Of a stretch of DNA of 64,000 nucleotides, positions 16,921 through 24,605 are shown in pieces; the first letter of the stretch is position 1, and each line of letters begins with the position of its first letter. The notes beneath the pieces are model-generated. The model saw only the letters and a list, made by a program, of their open reading frames with translations, did no database searches and had not been told where the DNA came from. Both the position numbers and the translations under genes were made by a program. This stretch comes from Bacteroidota bacterium. GTDB lineage: Bacteria; Bacteroidota; Ignavibacteria; UBA10030; UBA8401. The stretch is from positions 1 through 64,000 of the forward strand of contig JAJYOK010000013.1 of NCBI GenBank assembly GCA_021796215.1, given 5' to 3'.

Positions 16921-16962
16921 TACAGAACCTTGCTGATTGATACTTGCGTGGGCGGTTCTGTA
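16921..16962 (+). promoter_or_regulatory. Nine-base perfect inverted repeat between the stressosome regulator and the sigma-54 activator
   Basis: TACAGAACC (16921-16929) and GGTTCTGTA (16954-16962) are perfect reverse complements separated by 24 bases, putting their centres about three helical turns apart. No T-run follows, so a terminator is unlikely. It lies about 100 bases before the sigma-54 activator start in the 248-base gap 16811-17058, and could be a site for a dimeric regulator such as the NarL-type protein encoded just upstream. Confidence 0.35.
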
Positions 16963-17058
16963 TTTTCCATACTGGTGAGAAGGAGGTCGGATCTTCTCGG
17001 TTCAAAATACAATTATTGTTGTGAGCAAAGAAGAGAAAATAATATAAAGGGCAATGTC

Positions 17059-18426
17059 ATGGAACCTTTCAAAGTATTGTTCTATACGCTCAATGGTTCG
17101 CTAACGCCGAACGTGAAAGATGAATTTGACAAAGCGAAGATGAACGTTCATGAAACGCGTTCAATAACCGACGTTCATAAAGAACTGCAGAAAGAACAAT
17201 ACCACATCGTAATCCAGCGGGCGGACAATGTGCGCGATATTCCCATCAAGCTGCTGCAATTTCTGAAAGTGACTTACCCGGCGCTCCCGACAATTGTGTC
17301 GGTGAAAGAAGGAAAGATTGAGGATGTTGTTCTTCTTGTCAAAGCCGGCGCTGACGATGTTATCATCGCGCCACGATTTGACGCGGAGATGGTCCGGGTC
17401 ATTCAACGCAATGTCTTAAGAGGTGTTCAGGGAAGTGGAGGCGTCGGCAGAAGGAATGCCGTGCAAATAAATTCTTCAGATGTAACACTTATCGGAAAAA
17501 GTCCCGCCATTGAAGATGTGCGGTCGGCAATCGATCTTGTCGCAAATTCTCAAACGGCGGTTCTTATCACCGGCGAAAGCGGAACGGGAAAAGAAGTTGC
17601 AGCACGGCTTATTCATTTGAAAAGCGAGCGGTCGCAGCGCCCTTTCGTTGCCATCAATTGTGCGGCGCTCCCGCGCGATGTGATTGAGAATGAATTGTTC
17701 GGGCATGAGAAAGGGGCGTTCACGGGAGCGGTTGAAAAGAAAAGTGGATGCTTTGAATTGGCAAACACCGGAACATTATTTTTTGACGAGATCGCGGAGA
17801 TGAATCCCGACACACAGGCAAAGCTGCTTCGTGCTATCGAACAAAAAGCCTTTCGCCGGTTGGGCGGAAAGGAAGAAATTAATGTTGATGTCCGGATGGT
17901 CGCGGCAACAAATAAAAATATTGCCGTGGCATTGAGGTCGCGGGAACTGCGCGAGGATTTGTATTATCGCTTCAGCGTGATAGAAATTTACATGCCTCCT
18001 CTACGTGAACGAAGAGAAGATATTCCTTTGTTGGTAGATCACTTTTTTTCGTTATTCAAAGAAAAATATGGAAGAACGAAGCAGTCCCTGAGCCATGATG
18101 CCATGAAATTTCTCGTTGAGTACAATTGGCCCGGCAATGTGCGGGAGCTTCGTAATGTTCTTGAGCGCGTCGTTGTTACAGGACCGAACGGCAGCATTCG
18201 CGGGGTGCATCTTTCTCAGCGTATTTTAAAAAATGAATCAGAGAATGGCTATATGATCAATATTCCTATCGGCACATCGGCAGAGGAGGCAGAGCGGCAG
18301 TTAATTCTTCAAACACTCACGTATATGAAGAATAACAAGTCGAAAGCCGCATTGATGCTTGGGGTAAGCAGAAAGACACTCCATAACAAGTTGAACCAAA
18401 TGGCGGAAAAAAATAAGGCGCGGTGA
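17059..18426 (+). CDS. Sigma-54 activator with a degenerate receiver domain
   Basis: The chosen start gives 455 residues. The N-terminal 120 residues have the size and hydrophobic pattern of a receiver but lack the acidic pair (VLFYTLNG), carry Arg54 in place of the phospho-Asp (IVIQRAD) and have no conserved lysine (DDVIIAPRF). The AAA+ domain is intact: GESGTGKE Walker A, GAFTGA sigma-54 loop, and GTLFFDEIAE Walker B. A Fis-like helix-turn-helix (KSKAALMLGVSRKTLHNKL) ends the protein. It should activate RpoN promoters under a control other than Asp phosphorylation. The frame is open to 16930, but the extra part overlaps the inverted repeat and looks non-coding. Confidence 0.92.
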   Translation: MEPFKVLFYTLNGSLTPNVKDEFDKAKMNVHETRSITDVHKELQKEQYHIVIQRADNVRDIPIKLLQFLKVTYPALPTIVSVKEGKIEDVVLLVKAGADDVIIAPRFDAEMVRVIQRNVLRGVQGSGGVGRRNAVQINSSDVTLIGKSPAIEDVRSAIDLVANSQTAVLITGESGTGKEVAARLIHLKSERSQRPFVAINCAALPRDVIENELFGHEKGAFTGAVEKKSGCFELANTGTLFFDEIAEMNPDTQAKLLRAIEQKAFRRLGGKEEINVDVRMVAATNKNIAVALRSRELREDLYYRFSVIEIYMPPLRERREDIPLLVDHFFSLFKEKYGRTKQSLSHDAMKFLVEYNWPGNVRELRNVLERVVVTGPNGSIRGVHLSQRILKNESENGYMINIPIGTSAEEAERQLILQTLTYMKNNKSKAALMLGVSRKTLHNKLNQMAEKNKAR

Positions 18427-18448
18427 AAATCAAAGAATGATGTAGAAG

Positions 18449-19588
18449 CTATAAAGTGGGATGAGATTTGATTTTCTCTTCTATAAAGTTCTTCATCCGA
18501 TTTTTGTAGACCGTTCGCGAAAATTTCAAAGCGTGGGCGCGAATTGTTTCATGATTGAAGAAAGATGACGATGCGCGTTCTACTGCCGACGCAAGCGCTT
18601 CCTCAGTCTGCTCGTAAAAAAATGTACCGGTAACTCCTTCAACAACAGTTTCAAGGGCGCCGCCTTTTCCGTAAGCGATAACAGGTTTGCCGCTCGCCAT
18701 CGCTTCAAGCGGAACAATGCCGAAATCTTCTTCGCCGGGGAAAAGAAGCGCGCTGCATTCTGCATACAGTTTTGCAAGTTCATGATCATCGCGCCAGCCG
18801 AGAAATTCGATATTCGGTTTCGACATTGAATGTAATTTTTCTTCGTCCGGACCTTTGCCGACGATCAGCAGCCGTTTTCCATTTGTGTTGAAGACGGCAA
18901 TCGCCAAATCCACCCGCTTGTACGGCACAAGCGCGCTGACGATGAGATGATAGCCACCGTCCTTTTTTCCAGCCAGAGGCTGATCAGATCTGGTCTGAGA
19001 AATCTGAAACTGTTCAGTATCCACTGGCGGAAAAATCACATCGGCATCGCGGCGGTAAATACGTTGAATGCGCTTCCGGACATTTTCTGAATTTGCAATG
19101 AAGAAATTTACACGCTTCGCTGTTCTCACATCCCACCGGCGTAAATACGGCGTGATGATTGACATCGCAGCACGCGCTACAATTCCGGCACGTCCCTTTC
19201 CAAAATATTCATCATACATGTCCCACACGTACCGCATCGGCGTGTGGCAATAACAAATGTGCAAAGTGCCTGAAGAAACGATCGCACCCTTCGCAACACA
19301 ATGGCTTGATGAAATCACAACGTCGTAACCTGAAAAATCGAACGATTCGATTGCGCGAGGAAATAAAGGAAGATATGAGCGGTATTTTTTTTCAAGACTG
19401 GGAAAGCGCTGCACAAACGACGTATGAATTGTTTTCGATTCAATCAATGGCGACATTGCTCCTTTCACATGAAGCAGCGTGTAGATCGGCGCATCGGGAA
19501 AGATCTCGCATAAAACCTCGAGACATTTTTCACCGCCGCGCATTCCGGTAAGCCAGTCGTGAACGAGAGCAACGCGAAGTGGTTTCAT
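18449..19588 (-). CDS. Glycosyltransferase family 4 (GT-B)
   Basis: About 379 residues from the ATG ending at 19588 (an ATG three codons earlier is also possible). The N-terminus RVALVHDWLTGMRGGEK and the C-terminal nucleotide-sugar site GKGPDEEKL ... FLGWRDDHELAKLYAECSALLFPGEEDFGIVPLEAMASG are typical of GT4 retaining transferases, with the EDFG(I)xPLEA glutamates. It probably adds a sugar, often mannose, to a polysaccharide or lipid acceptor in the cytoplasm. It stands alone on this strand and diverges from the aminotransferase gene at 19715. Confidence 0.92.
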   Translation of the reverse strand: MKPLRVALVHDWLTGMRGGEKCLEVLCEIFPDAPIYTLLHVKGAMSPLIESKTIHTSFVQRFPSLEKKYRSYLPLFPRAIESFDFSGYDVVISSSHCVAKGAIVSSGTLHICYCHTPMRYVWDMYDEYFGKGRAGIVARAAMSIITPYLRRWDVRTAKRVNFFIANSENVRKRIQRIYRRDADVIFPPVDTEQFQISQTRSDQPLAGKKDGGYHLIVSALVPYKRVDLAIAVFNTNGKRLLIVGKGPDEEKLHSMSKPNIEFLGWRDDHELAKLYAECSALLFPGEEDFGIVPLEAMASGKPVIAYGKGGALETVVEGVTGTFFYEQTEEALASAVERASSSFFNHETIRAHALKFSRTVYKNRMKNFIEEKIKSHPTL

Positions 19589-19714
19589 GGATTCCATTCG
19601 AAAAGTTTTGAAATATACAAAGAACCGTTTCAGATTCAAAGCCTGCTTGCTTCGGGAACGAATACTGGTTATATTTTCCCGAATTCAATTCCCACTTTTC
19701 AAACGGATTTTGTG

Positions 19715-20887
19715 ATGGCAAGTTACAATCTCTCTCTCTATCGCTCATGGTTTTCACATGTTTCAAATGGTTCAATCTGGATGAATCACGCGGCGATCAG
19801 TCCGCTTTCCAGCCGCGTCAACATTGCTGTGCAGAAATATCTTGAAGCACGGACAACCGGCGACATTGACGTTTATCTTTCGATGCTTCCAACGGTCGCG
19901 CACCTAAAGCAAAGCATCGGCACGCTTATTAACGCTGCACCGGAACGCATCGGCTTTGTTCTCAATACGTCGGAAGGCTTGAGCGTACTCGCGTCGGGAC
20001 TGGAATGGAAATCCGGCGACCGCATTCTGCTCAACGACAGCGAATTTCCGTCAAACGTTGTTCCGTTTCTCAATCTTAAACGCCACGGTGTTGAAATTGA
20101 CTTTATCAAATCGGATTTGGGTGCGATCACGCCGGAAATAATTGAACAGCATCTTACTCCGAAAACAAAACTTGTTTCGATAAGCTTCGTACAGTTCTTA
20201 TCCGGTTTTCGTGCTGACCTTGCGGCGATCGGTGAGCTGTGCAGAAGGCGCGGCATTATTTTTTCTGTGGATGGAATTCAGGGGCTCGGCGTTTCGCCGC
20301 TTGACGTGCAGAAAATGAAAATTGACTTTCTTTCGAGCGGCGGCAACAAATGGCTGATGGGTTTGATGGGGCTCGCATTCATTTATGTTTCGGAAGAAAT
20401 GCAAACCCGTATTCATCAATCACACATGGGCTGGACGAGCAACAAAAATTTCTTTTCGGATTTTTTTAAGTACCGCATTGACCCTGACGATACTGCACGC
20501 CGCTATGAAAACGGGACACAAAATTATATCGCTATTACCGCACTGGATGCTTCGCTCGGAACATTGCTTGAAGTCGGAATCGAAAATATTCAATTGCATA
20601 TAGCGGAAATAACTGACAAAATAATTGCGGCTGCTGATGAAACCGGCTACGGCCTTATCACGCCACGCAGCAGAAATGAACGCGCCGGCATTGTTACACT
20701 CCGCTGCACCAATGCCGACCGCCTTTTTACATTCCTGAAAGAACGCAGCATTACCGTTTCAGTACGTGAAGGAATGATCCGCGTATCGCCGCACTTTTAC
20801 AATTCATTGGAAGATACTGCTGCCTTCCATTCAGCACTTCTTGCATACAATTTGAAAATCCCATCGGGAAAATCAGGCGGCACATGA
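19715..20887 (+). CDS. Class V PLP-dependent aminotransferase (cysteine-desulfurase-like)
   Basis: About 390 residues from the ATG at 19715; the frame is open to 19559, but that part overlaps the divergent glycosyltransferase. The fold markers are NHAAISPLS near the start, NTSEGLSVLASGL, the cofactor-binding SVDGIQGLG, and the PLP lysine in SSGGNKWLMG. It resembles isopenicillin-N-epimerase/SufS-like members, but no active-site cysteine loop of a true desulfurase is obvious, so the substrate is not known. Its stop overlaps the start of the alpha/beta hydrolase gene by 4 bases (ATGA). Confidence 0.88.
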   Translation: MASYNLSLYRSWFSHVSNGSIWMNHAAISPLSSRVNIAVQKYLEARTTGDIDVYLSMLPTVAHLKQSIGTLINAAPERIGFVLNTSEGLSVLASGLEWKSGDRILLNDSEFPSNVVPFLNLKRHGVEIDFIKSDLGAITPEIIEQHLTPKTKLVSISFVQFLSGFRADLAAIGELCRRRGIIFSVDGIQGLGVSPLDVQKMKIDFLSSGGNKWLMGLMGLAFIYVSEEMQTRIHQSHMGWTSNKNFFSDFFKYRIDPDDTARRYENGTQNYIAITALDASLGTLLEVGIENIQLHIAEITDKIIAAADETGYGLITPRSRNERAGIVTLRCTNADRLFTFLKERSITVSVREGMIRVSPHFYNSLEDTAAFHSALLAYNLKIPSGKSGGT

Positions 20888-21792
20888 GTTTGCTTCTCAT
20901 ACTTTTCATTGCCATCGTTCTTTTTCTTATCACGACATCGCTTGTGCTGCTCGTTATCGGGCCTGTCATGATGCTGAACCCGCACAGACGAGGCAATGAA
21001 TATTATGCGGAACGCGGCCACCCGCTCTCGCCGGCAGATTTGAAATTACAGTTCAACGATTTTTGGTTTCAGAGCGCGGGCTTGGCACAGCTTCACGCGT
21101 GGTTTATTCCTGCAGAAGAACCGGCGCGGGGAACGATTCTCTATCTTCACGGTGTCGGCGATAATAAAATCAGCGGACTTCTTCTTGCAGAAGTGTTTCA
21201 CCGGCACCGATTCAACGTGATGCTGTACGATTCACGCGCTCACGGAATGAGTGAAGGAAAATATTGCACCTACGGTTATTACGAACGGCACGACGTTAAA
21301 AAAGCGATTGATATTTTGCTGGAACGGCATCAAACATCCATGGGGAAAATCGGTGTGTTCGGAACTTCAATGGGTGCTGCTATTGCCGTGCAGGCGGCGG
21401 CAATCGAACCGCGCATCGCGGCTGTTGTTGCCGAAGGTTGTTTCACCAATCTTCGCACAATCACCGTGGATTATCAAAAGCGATTGATCAGGCTGCCGTG
21501 GCATTTTCTCCGCAATCTTGTGATGAAACGTTCCGAGTTTCTCGCCGATTTTGATCATCACGAAGTTTCGCCGTTACGGTCGGTGAAAAATATTCATGTT
21601 CCGGTTTTGTTTATTCATGGAAAAAACGATACATTTATTCGGTATCAGTACAGTGAAGAACTCTATGCGGCGGCACATGAACCGAAAGAGCTGTATCTTA
21701 TCGAAAAAGCAAATCACACTGATATTCATCAGATCGCTCAGCAGGAATACGAAGAACGCATCGTGCAATTCTTCGAACGATGGCTGCAATAG
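20884..21792 (+). CDS. Membrane-anchored alpha/beta hydrolase
   Basis: The product has 302 residues. Residues 1-30 form one hydrophobic segment, likely a membrane anchor. The hydrolase fold shows the oxyanion region LYLHGVGDNK, the nucleophile elbow GTSMGAA (Ser about residue 163), an acid in HGKNDTFI and a histidine in KANHTDIH. It resembles the BEM46/YqkD-like esterase group; the substrate is unknown. It overlaps the aminotransferase gene by 4 bases. Confidence 0.88.
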   Translation: MSLLLILFIAIVLFLITTSLVLLVIGPVMMLNPHRRGNEYYAERGHPLSPADLKLQFNDFWFQSAGLAQLHAWFIPAEEPARGTILYLHGVGDNKISGLLLAEVFHRHRFNVMLYDSRAHGMSEGKYCTYGYYERHDVKKAIDILLERHQTSMGKIGVFGTSMGAAIAVQAAAIEPRIAAVVAEGCFTNLRTITVDYQKRLIRLPWHFLRNLVMKRSEFLADFDHHEVSPLRSVKNIHVPVLFIHGKNDTFIRYQYSEELYAAAHEPKELYLIEKANHTDIHQIAQQEYEERIVQFFERWLQ

Positions 21793-21834
21793 TACACCGC
21801 CTTACACGTTTTTTTGACGCGTTACTAACAATTC

Positions 21835-21863
21835 TCAGCCAAAGCTGATCCGCCTCAGGCGGA
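21835..21863 (+). repeat. Tandem small hairpins, member of an intergenic palindromic repeat
   Basis: TCAGC-CAAA-GCTGA is followed directly by TCCGCC-TCA-GGCGGA. The segment from 21845, CTGATCCGCC..GGCGGAATT, resembles 52556-52577 (CTTATCCCGC..GCGGGAATT) in arms and flanks, suggesting a short repeat family. It lies in the 146-base gap after the hydrolase gene and may end its transcript, though no T-run follows. Confidence 0.4.
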
Positions 21864-21938
21864 ATTGACACATTTCTAAAATCATTCCATTGTTGCAGTA
21901 GAGAACGAATCAATTCACGTACTACAAAAGAGGCTACT

Positions 21939-22352
21939 ATGAAAAATCGAACATGGTTACCCACAGTTATCGGTTTCGTTTTTCTCTTGTCGTCTCCTTC
22001 CTGTAGATTGGAGACAACCACGGGCCCGCAAACCGGCGAAGGGACGCCGCCGCCGGCATTCTATCTCAATCAAAACTTCCCCAATCCTTTTACAGACACG
22101 ACAACAATTAAGTTTGGCGTTCCAAGCACAGGCGGATACAATTCACTCGTATCAGTTATTGTGTATGACCGTTTTCATCAAGAAATACGAACGATTGTCT
22201 ACAACAATTCTCTTGCGCCGGGGAACTATGAAACAAAATGGGACGGGAAAAACGCGAAGGGGTCAGGAATGCCCGGCGGCATGTATATAATTGAATTACG
22301 CGGTTACACACCGCAAACAACAATCATTCGCATTTCTGTATTGAAGAAATAA
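21939..22352 (+). CDS. Small lipoprotein made almost only of a sorting/FlgD-like Ig domain
   Basis: This encodes 137 residues. A hydrophobic signal ends in SSPSC, a plausible though weak lipobox. A proline-rich linker leads to NQNFPNPFTDTTTIKFGVP, then ISV-type beta strands with LAPGNYETKWDGKNAKGSGMPGGMYIIEL, the pattern shared by FlgD-like Ig domains and T9SS type A sorting domains. Nothing else is present, so the module stands alone on a possible lipid anchor. The outer-membrane protein gene starts 11 bases downstream and is probably in the same operon. Confidence 0.82.
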   Translation: MKNRTWLPTVIGFVFLLSSPSCRLETTTGPQTGEGTPPPAFYLNQNFPNPFTDTTTIKFGVPSTGGYNSLVSVIVYDRFHQEIRTIVYNNSLAPGNYETKWDGKNAKGSGMPGGMYIIELRGYTPQTTIIRISVLKK

Positions 22353-22363
22353 AGGGCAAAGCC

Positions 22364-23113
22364 ATGAAAACACTCATAGTGTGTTTCTTCATCCTTGTGA
22401 CAAGTGCACATGCGCAGACCGGCGAACGCGATACTCTTTTCGATCAATCAAAAGAAGTTGACACGCTCTTTGCCAAAGTGTCATCGCCGGTATTTAGCAT
22501 CGGAATTTCCGGCGGCGTCACGTTCATCAATCCCGATGTCATTAACGATCAGATCGAATTCAACAACGGAACGTTCGATTCCGACCAGCCGCCGATTCGC
22601 ACACCCGGGCAATTTGCTTTGTGGGTTGCCTTCCGTCCTAAAAATGTTCCGACATATTTTTCAGTCCGCGGCGAAGTTGTAATGTCATCCCGCACGTTTC
22701 CATATACCGGCGTTACGACTAACGACACGGGCGCCACAACGGGCACGTTCAACGGCTCTGCCGTTTCACGTTATTCGCTTTATCCTCTTTCTTTCAATGT
22801 CGGCGGTGTGTTTCCGAAAACACGTATGAAAATGGAAATCGGATTTGTGTATGCATTCGCCGTGTGGACAGATAAAACCGGTATGGGACCGTACGGCTCG
22901 ACGGAAACTTCTTACGAAGGCGAGGGATATGGATTTCGTGTTGCGGCGCAACAGGTAGTACCGATAGACAAGAACTTCGGCATTACGATAGAAGCCGGCT
23001 ACCGTTATCTCAAGCTCGATCAGTTTCGCGATGGAACCGGGCGGCAGCTCGAATCATTCGAAGCGAATTACAACGGCGTCACGTTGATGATGGGAATTTC
23101 GTACGGGATGTGA
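22364..23113 (+). CDS. Outer-membrane beta-barrel protein
   Basis: This 249-residue protein has a short signal peptide ending near SAHAQT. Alternating strands with aromatic residues (FALWVAFRP, YFSVRGEVVM, FRVAAQQVV, ITIEAGYRYLKLDQF) and a C-terminal VTLMMGISYGM suggest an 8- to 10-strand OmpW/opacity-like barrel. AAAGGG precedes the ATG. It follows the small lipoprotein gene closely, so the two may form an envelope pair. The function is unknown. Confidence 0.8.
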   Translation: MKTLIVCFFILVTSAHAQTGERDTLFDQSKEVDTLFAKVSSPVFSIGISGGVTFINPDVINDQIEFNNGTFDSDQPPIRTPGQFALWVAFRPKNVPTYFSVRGEVVMSSRTFPYTGVTTNDTGATTGTFNGSAVSRYSLYPLSFNVGGVFPKTRMKMEIGFVYAFAVWTDKTGMGPYGSTETSYEGEGYGFRVAAQQVVPIDKNFGITIEAGYRYLKLDQFRDGTGRQLESFEANYNGVTLMMGISYGM

Positions 23114-23136
23114 AGTCATATTGTTCCTCGATTGCT

Positions 23137-24585
23137 CTAAACAATCGGATTGCTTAACTTTGCCACGCTCTCAATATGAAACGTGTGCGGGAACATATCA
23201 ACAGGCTGAACTTTTTCAATTAAGTAACCGAACGGCGCCAGCATCTTCACGTCGCGCGCCAATGTGGCTGGATTGCAGCTTACATAGACAATTCGCTTGA
23301 CTTTCATTCGTCCGATTTCCTCAACAGCTTTCGGATGCATTCCGCTGCGCGGCGGATCAATAATGAGTACATCGGGCGGAAAATTATTTTTCATCCACGC
23401 TGTATCCTTCGTCAGCAAATCTTTCAAATCACCGGCAATGAACTCACAATTCTGGACGGCATTGTGTTCTGCATTATGCCGGGCGTTCTGAATCGAGTTC
23501 TCAATAATATCAATTCCCACGACTTTCTTTACTGCATCAGAGATAAAAATTGAGATTGTACCTGTTCCACAGTACAAATCATAGACAATATCGGATGGCT
23601 TCAGCTCAGCGTATTCTTTCGCAATTGAATAAAGCTTTTCAGCGCCGCGTGTATTTGTCTGGAAAAAAGAATTCGTGGAAATATCGAATACATGCGAACC
23701 GATTTTATCTGTGATGATACCGCTTCCATAGTACACTTTCTCAGTTTCTCCAACGGCAATCTGTGCCTTGCGAGTGTTGATGTTATTGACGACTGTTGTA
23801 ATTTCCGGAAATTCTGTTGTCAATTGCTTCGTCAGTTCCTTCATCACTTCGGGACGATCTTCGAATGTTACGATATTCACCATCACGTCACCGGTGTTTT
23901 TTCCTTCACGGATAACAAGATTGCGCCAATATCCGGAATGTGTTTTTGAAGAATATGCAGGAAGACTGCTTTCAAGCGAAAACTTTTTTACATAGCGAAG
24001 AATATCGTTGCTGAGATTTGATTGCAGCTGGCATTCGTCTATGTCCAGCACTTTGTCATAACGCTGAGGAACGTGAAAGCCAAGAAAGGTTTTGGCTTCT
24101 GCAGACATAAAGTCTGAGGTTGCTGATTCTGTTTCTATTTCAGGCGGCTTTTTTGGAGGAATCGCCGTCCACGCTTCATCGCCGAATGAAAACTCCAATT
24201 TATTTCTGTAAAAATACAAATCATCGGAACCGGCAATCGGCAGAACGCTCACGCCTTTGAATCCACCGATGCGTTCCAGCGCGTCAACCACATGCTGGTG
24301 TTTGAAGGCGAGCTGCGCTTCGTATTGCACGTGCTGCCATTTGCATCCGCCGCACGTACCGAAATATTTGCACCGCGGCGTTGTGCGCTGTGGCGACGGT
24401 TTCAACACTTCGACGGCTTTTGCTTCGATATGTTTTTTCTTCACCTTGAATACTGCTGCCCGAACAACATCGCCGGCGACGCCTCCTTCAACGAACACAA
24501 CCATCCCGTCGGAATGCGCAATGCTCGTTCCTTCAAATGCAGATGATTCGATTGTTAATTCAAGTATATCGCCGCGCTGAGGCAT
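23137..24585 (-). CDS. rlmD: 23S rRNA (uracil-C5)-methyltransferase, RlmD/RumA type
   Basis: The 482 residues hold a TRAM domain (about 1-60), an iron-sulfur cluster site (CKYFGTCGGCKWQH plus a fourth Cys in IDECQLQS), and the SAM methyltransferase domain with YDLYCGTGTISIF, the catalytic region DPPRSGMHP and the nucleophilic Cys in YVSCNPATLARD. The family methylates a uridine in 23S rRNA (U1939 in E. coli), although TrmA-like tRNA specificity cannot be excluded. An insertion around residues 150-180 makes it slightly longer than usual. Its start lies 20 bases from the end of the ABC-F gene upstream on the same strand. Confidence 0.92.
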   Translation of the reverse strand: MPQRGDILELTIESSAFEGTSIAHSDGMVVFVEGGVAGDVVRAAVFKVKKKHIEAKAVEVLKPSPQRTTPRCKYFGTCGGCKWQHVQYEAQLAFKHQHVVDALERIGGFKGVSVLPIAGSDDLYFYRNKLEFSFGDEAWTAIPPKKPPEIETESATSDFMSAEAKTFLGFHVPQRYDKVLDIDECQLQSNLSNDILRYVKKFSLESSLPAYSSKTHSGYWRNLVIREGKNTGDVMVNIVTFEDRPEVMKELTKQLTTEFPEITTVVNNINTRKAQIAVGETEKVYYGSGIITDKIGSHVFDISTNSFFQTNTRGAEKLYSIAKEYAELKPSDIVYDLYCGTGTISIFISDAVKKVVGIDIIENSIQNARHNAEHNAVQNCEFIAGDLKDLLTKDTAWMKNNFPPDVLIIDPPRSGMHPKAVEEIGRMKVKRIVYVSCNPATLARDVKMLAPFGYLIEKVQPVDMFPHTFHIESVAKLSNPIV

Positions 24586-24605
24586 GGATGGTTCTTTCTC
24601 TGTGA

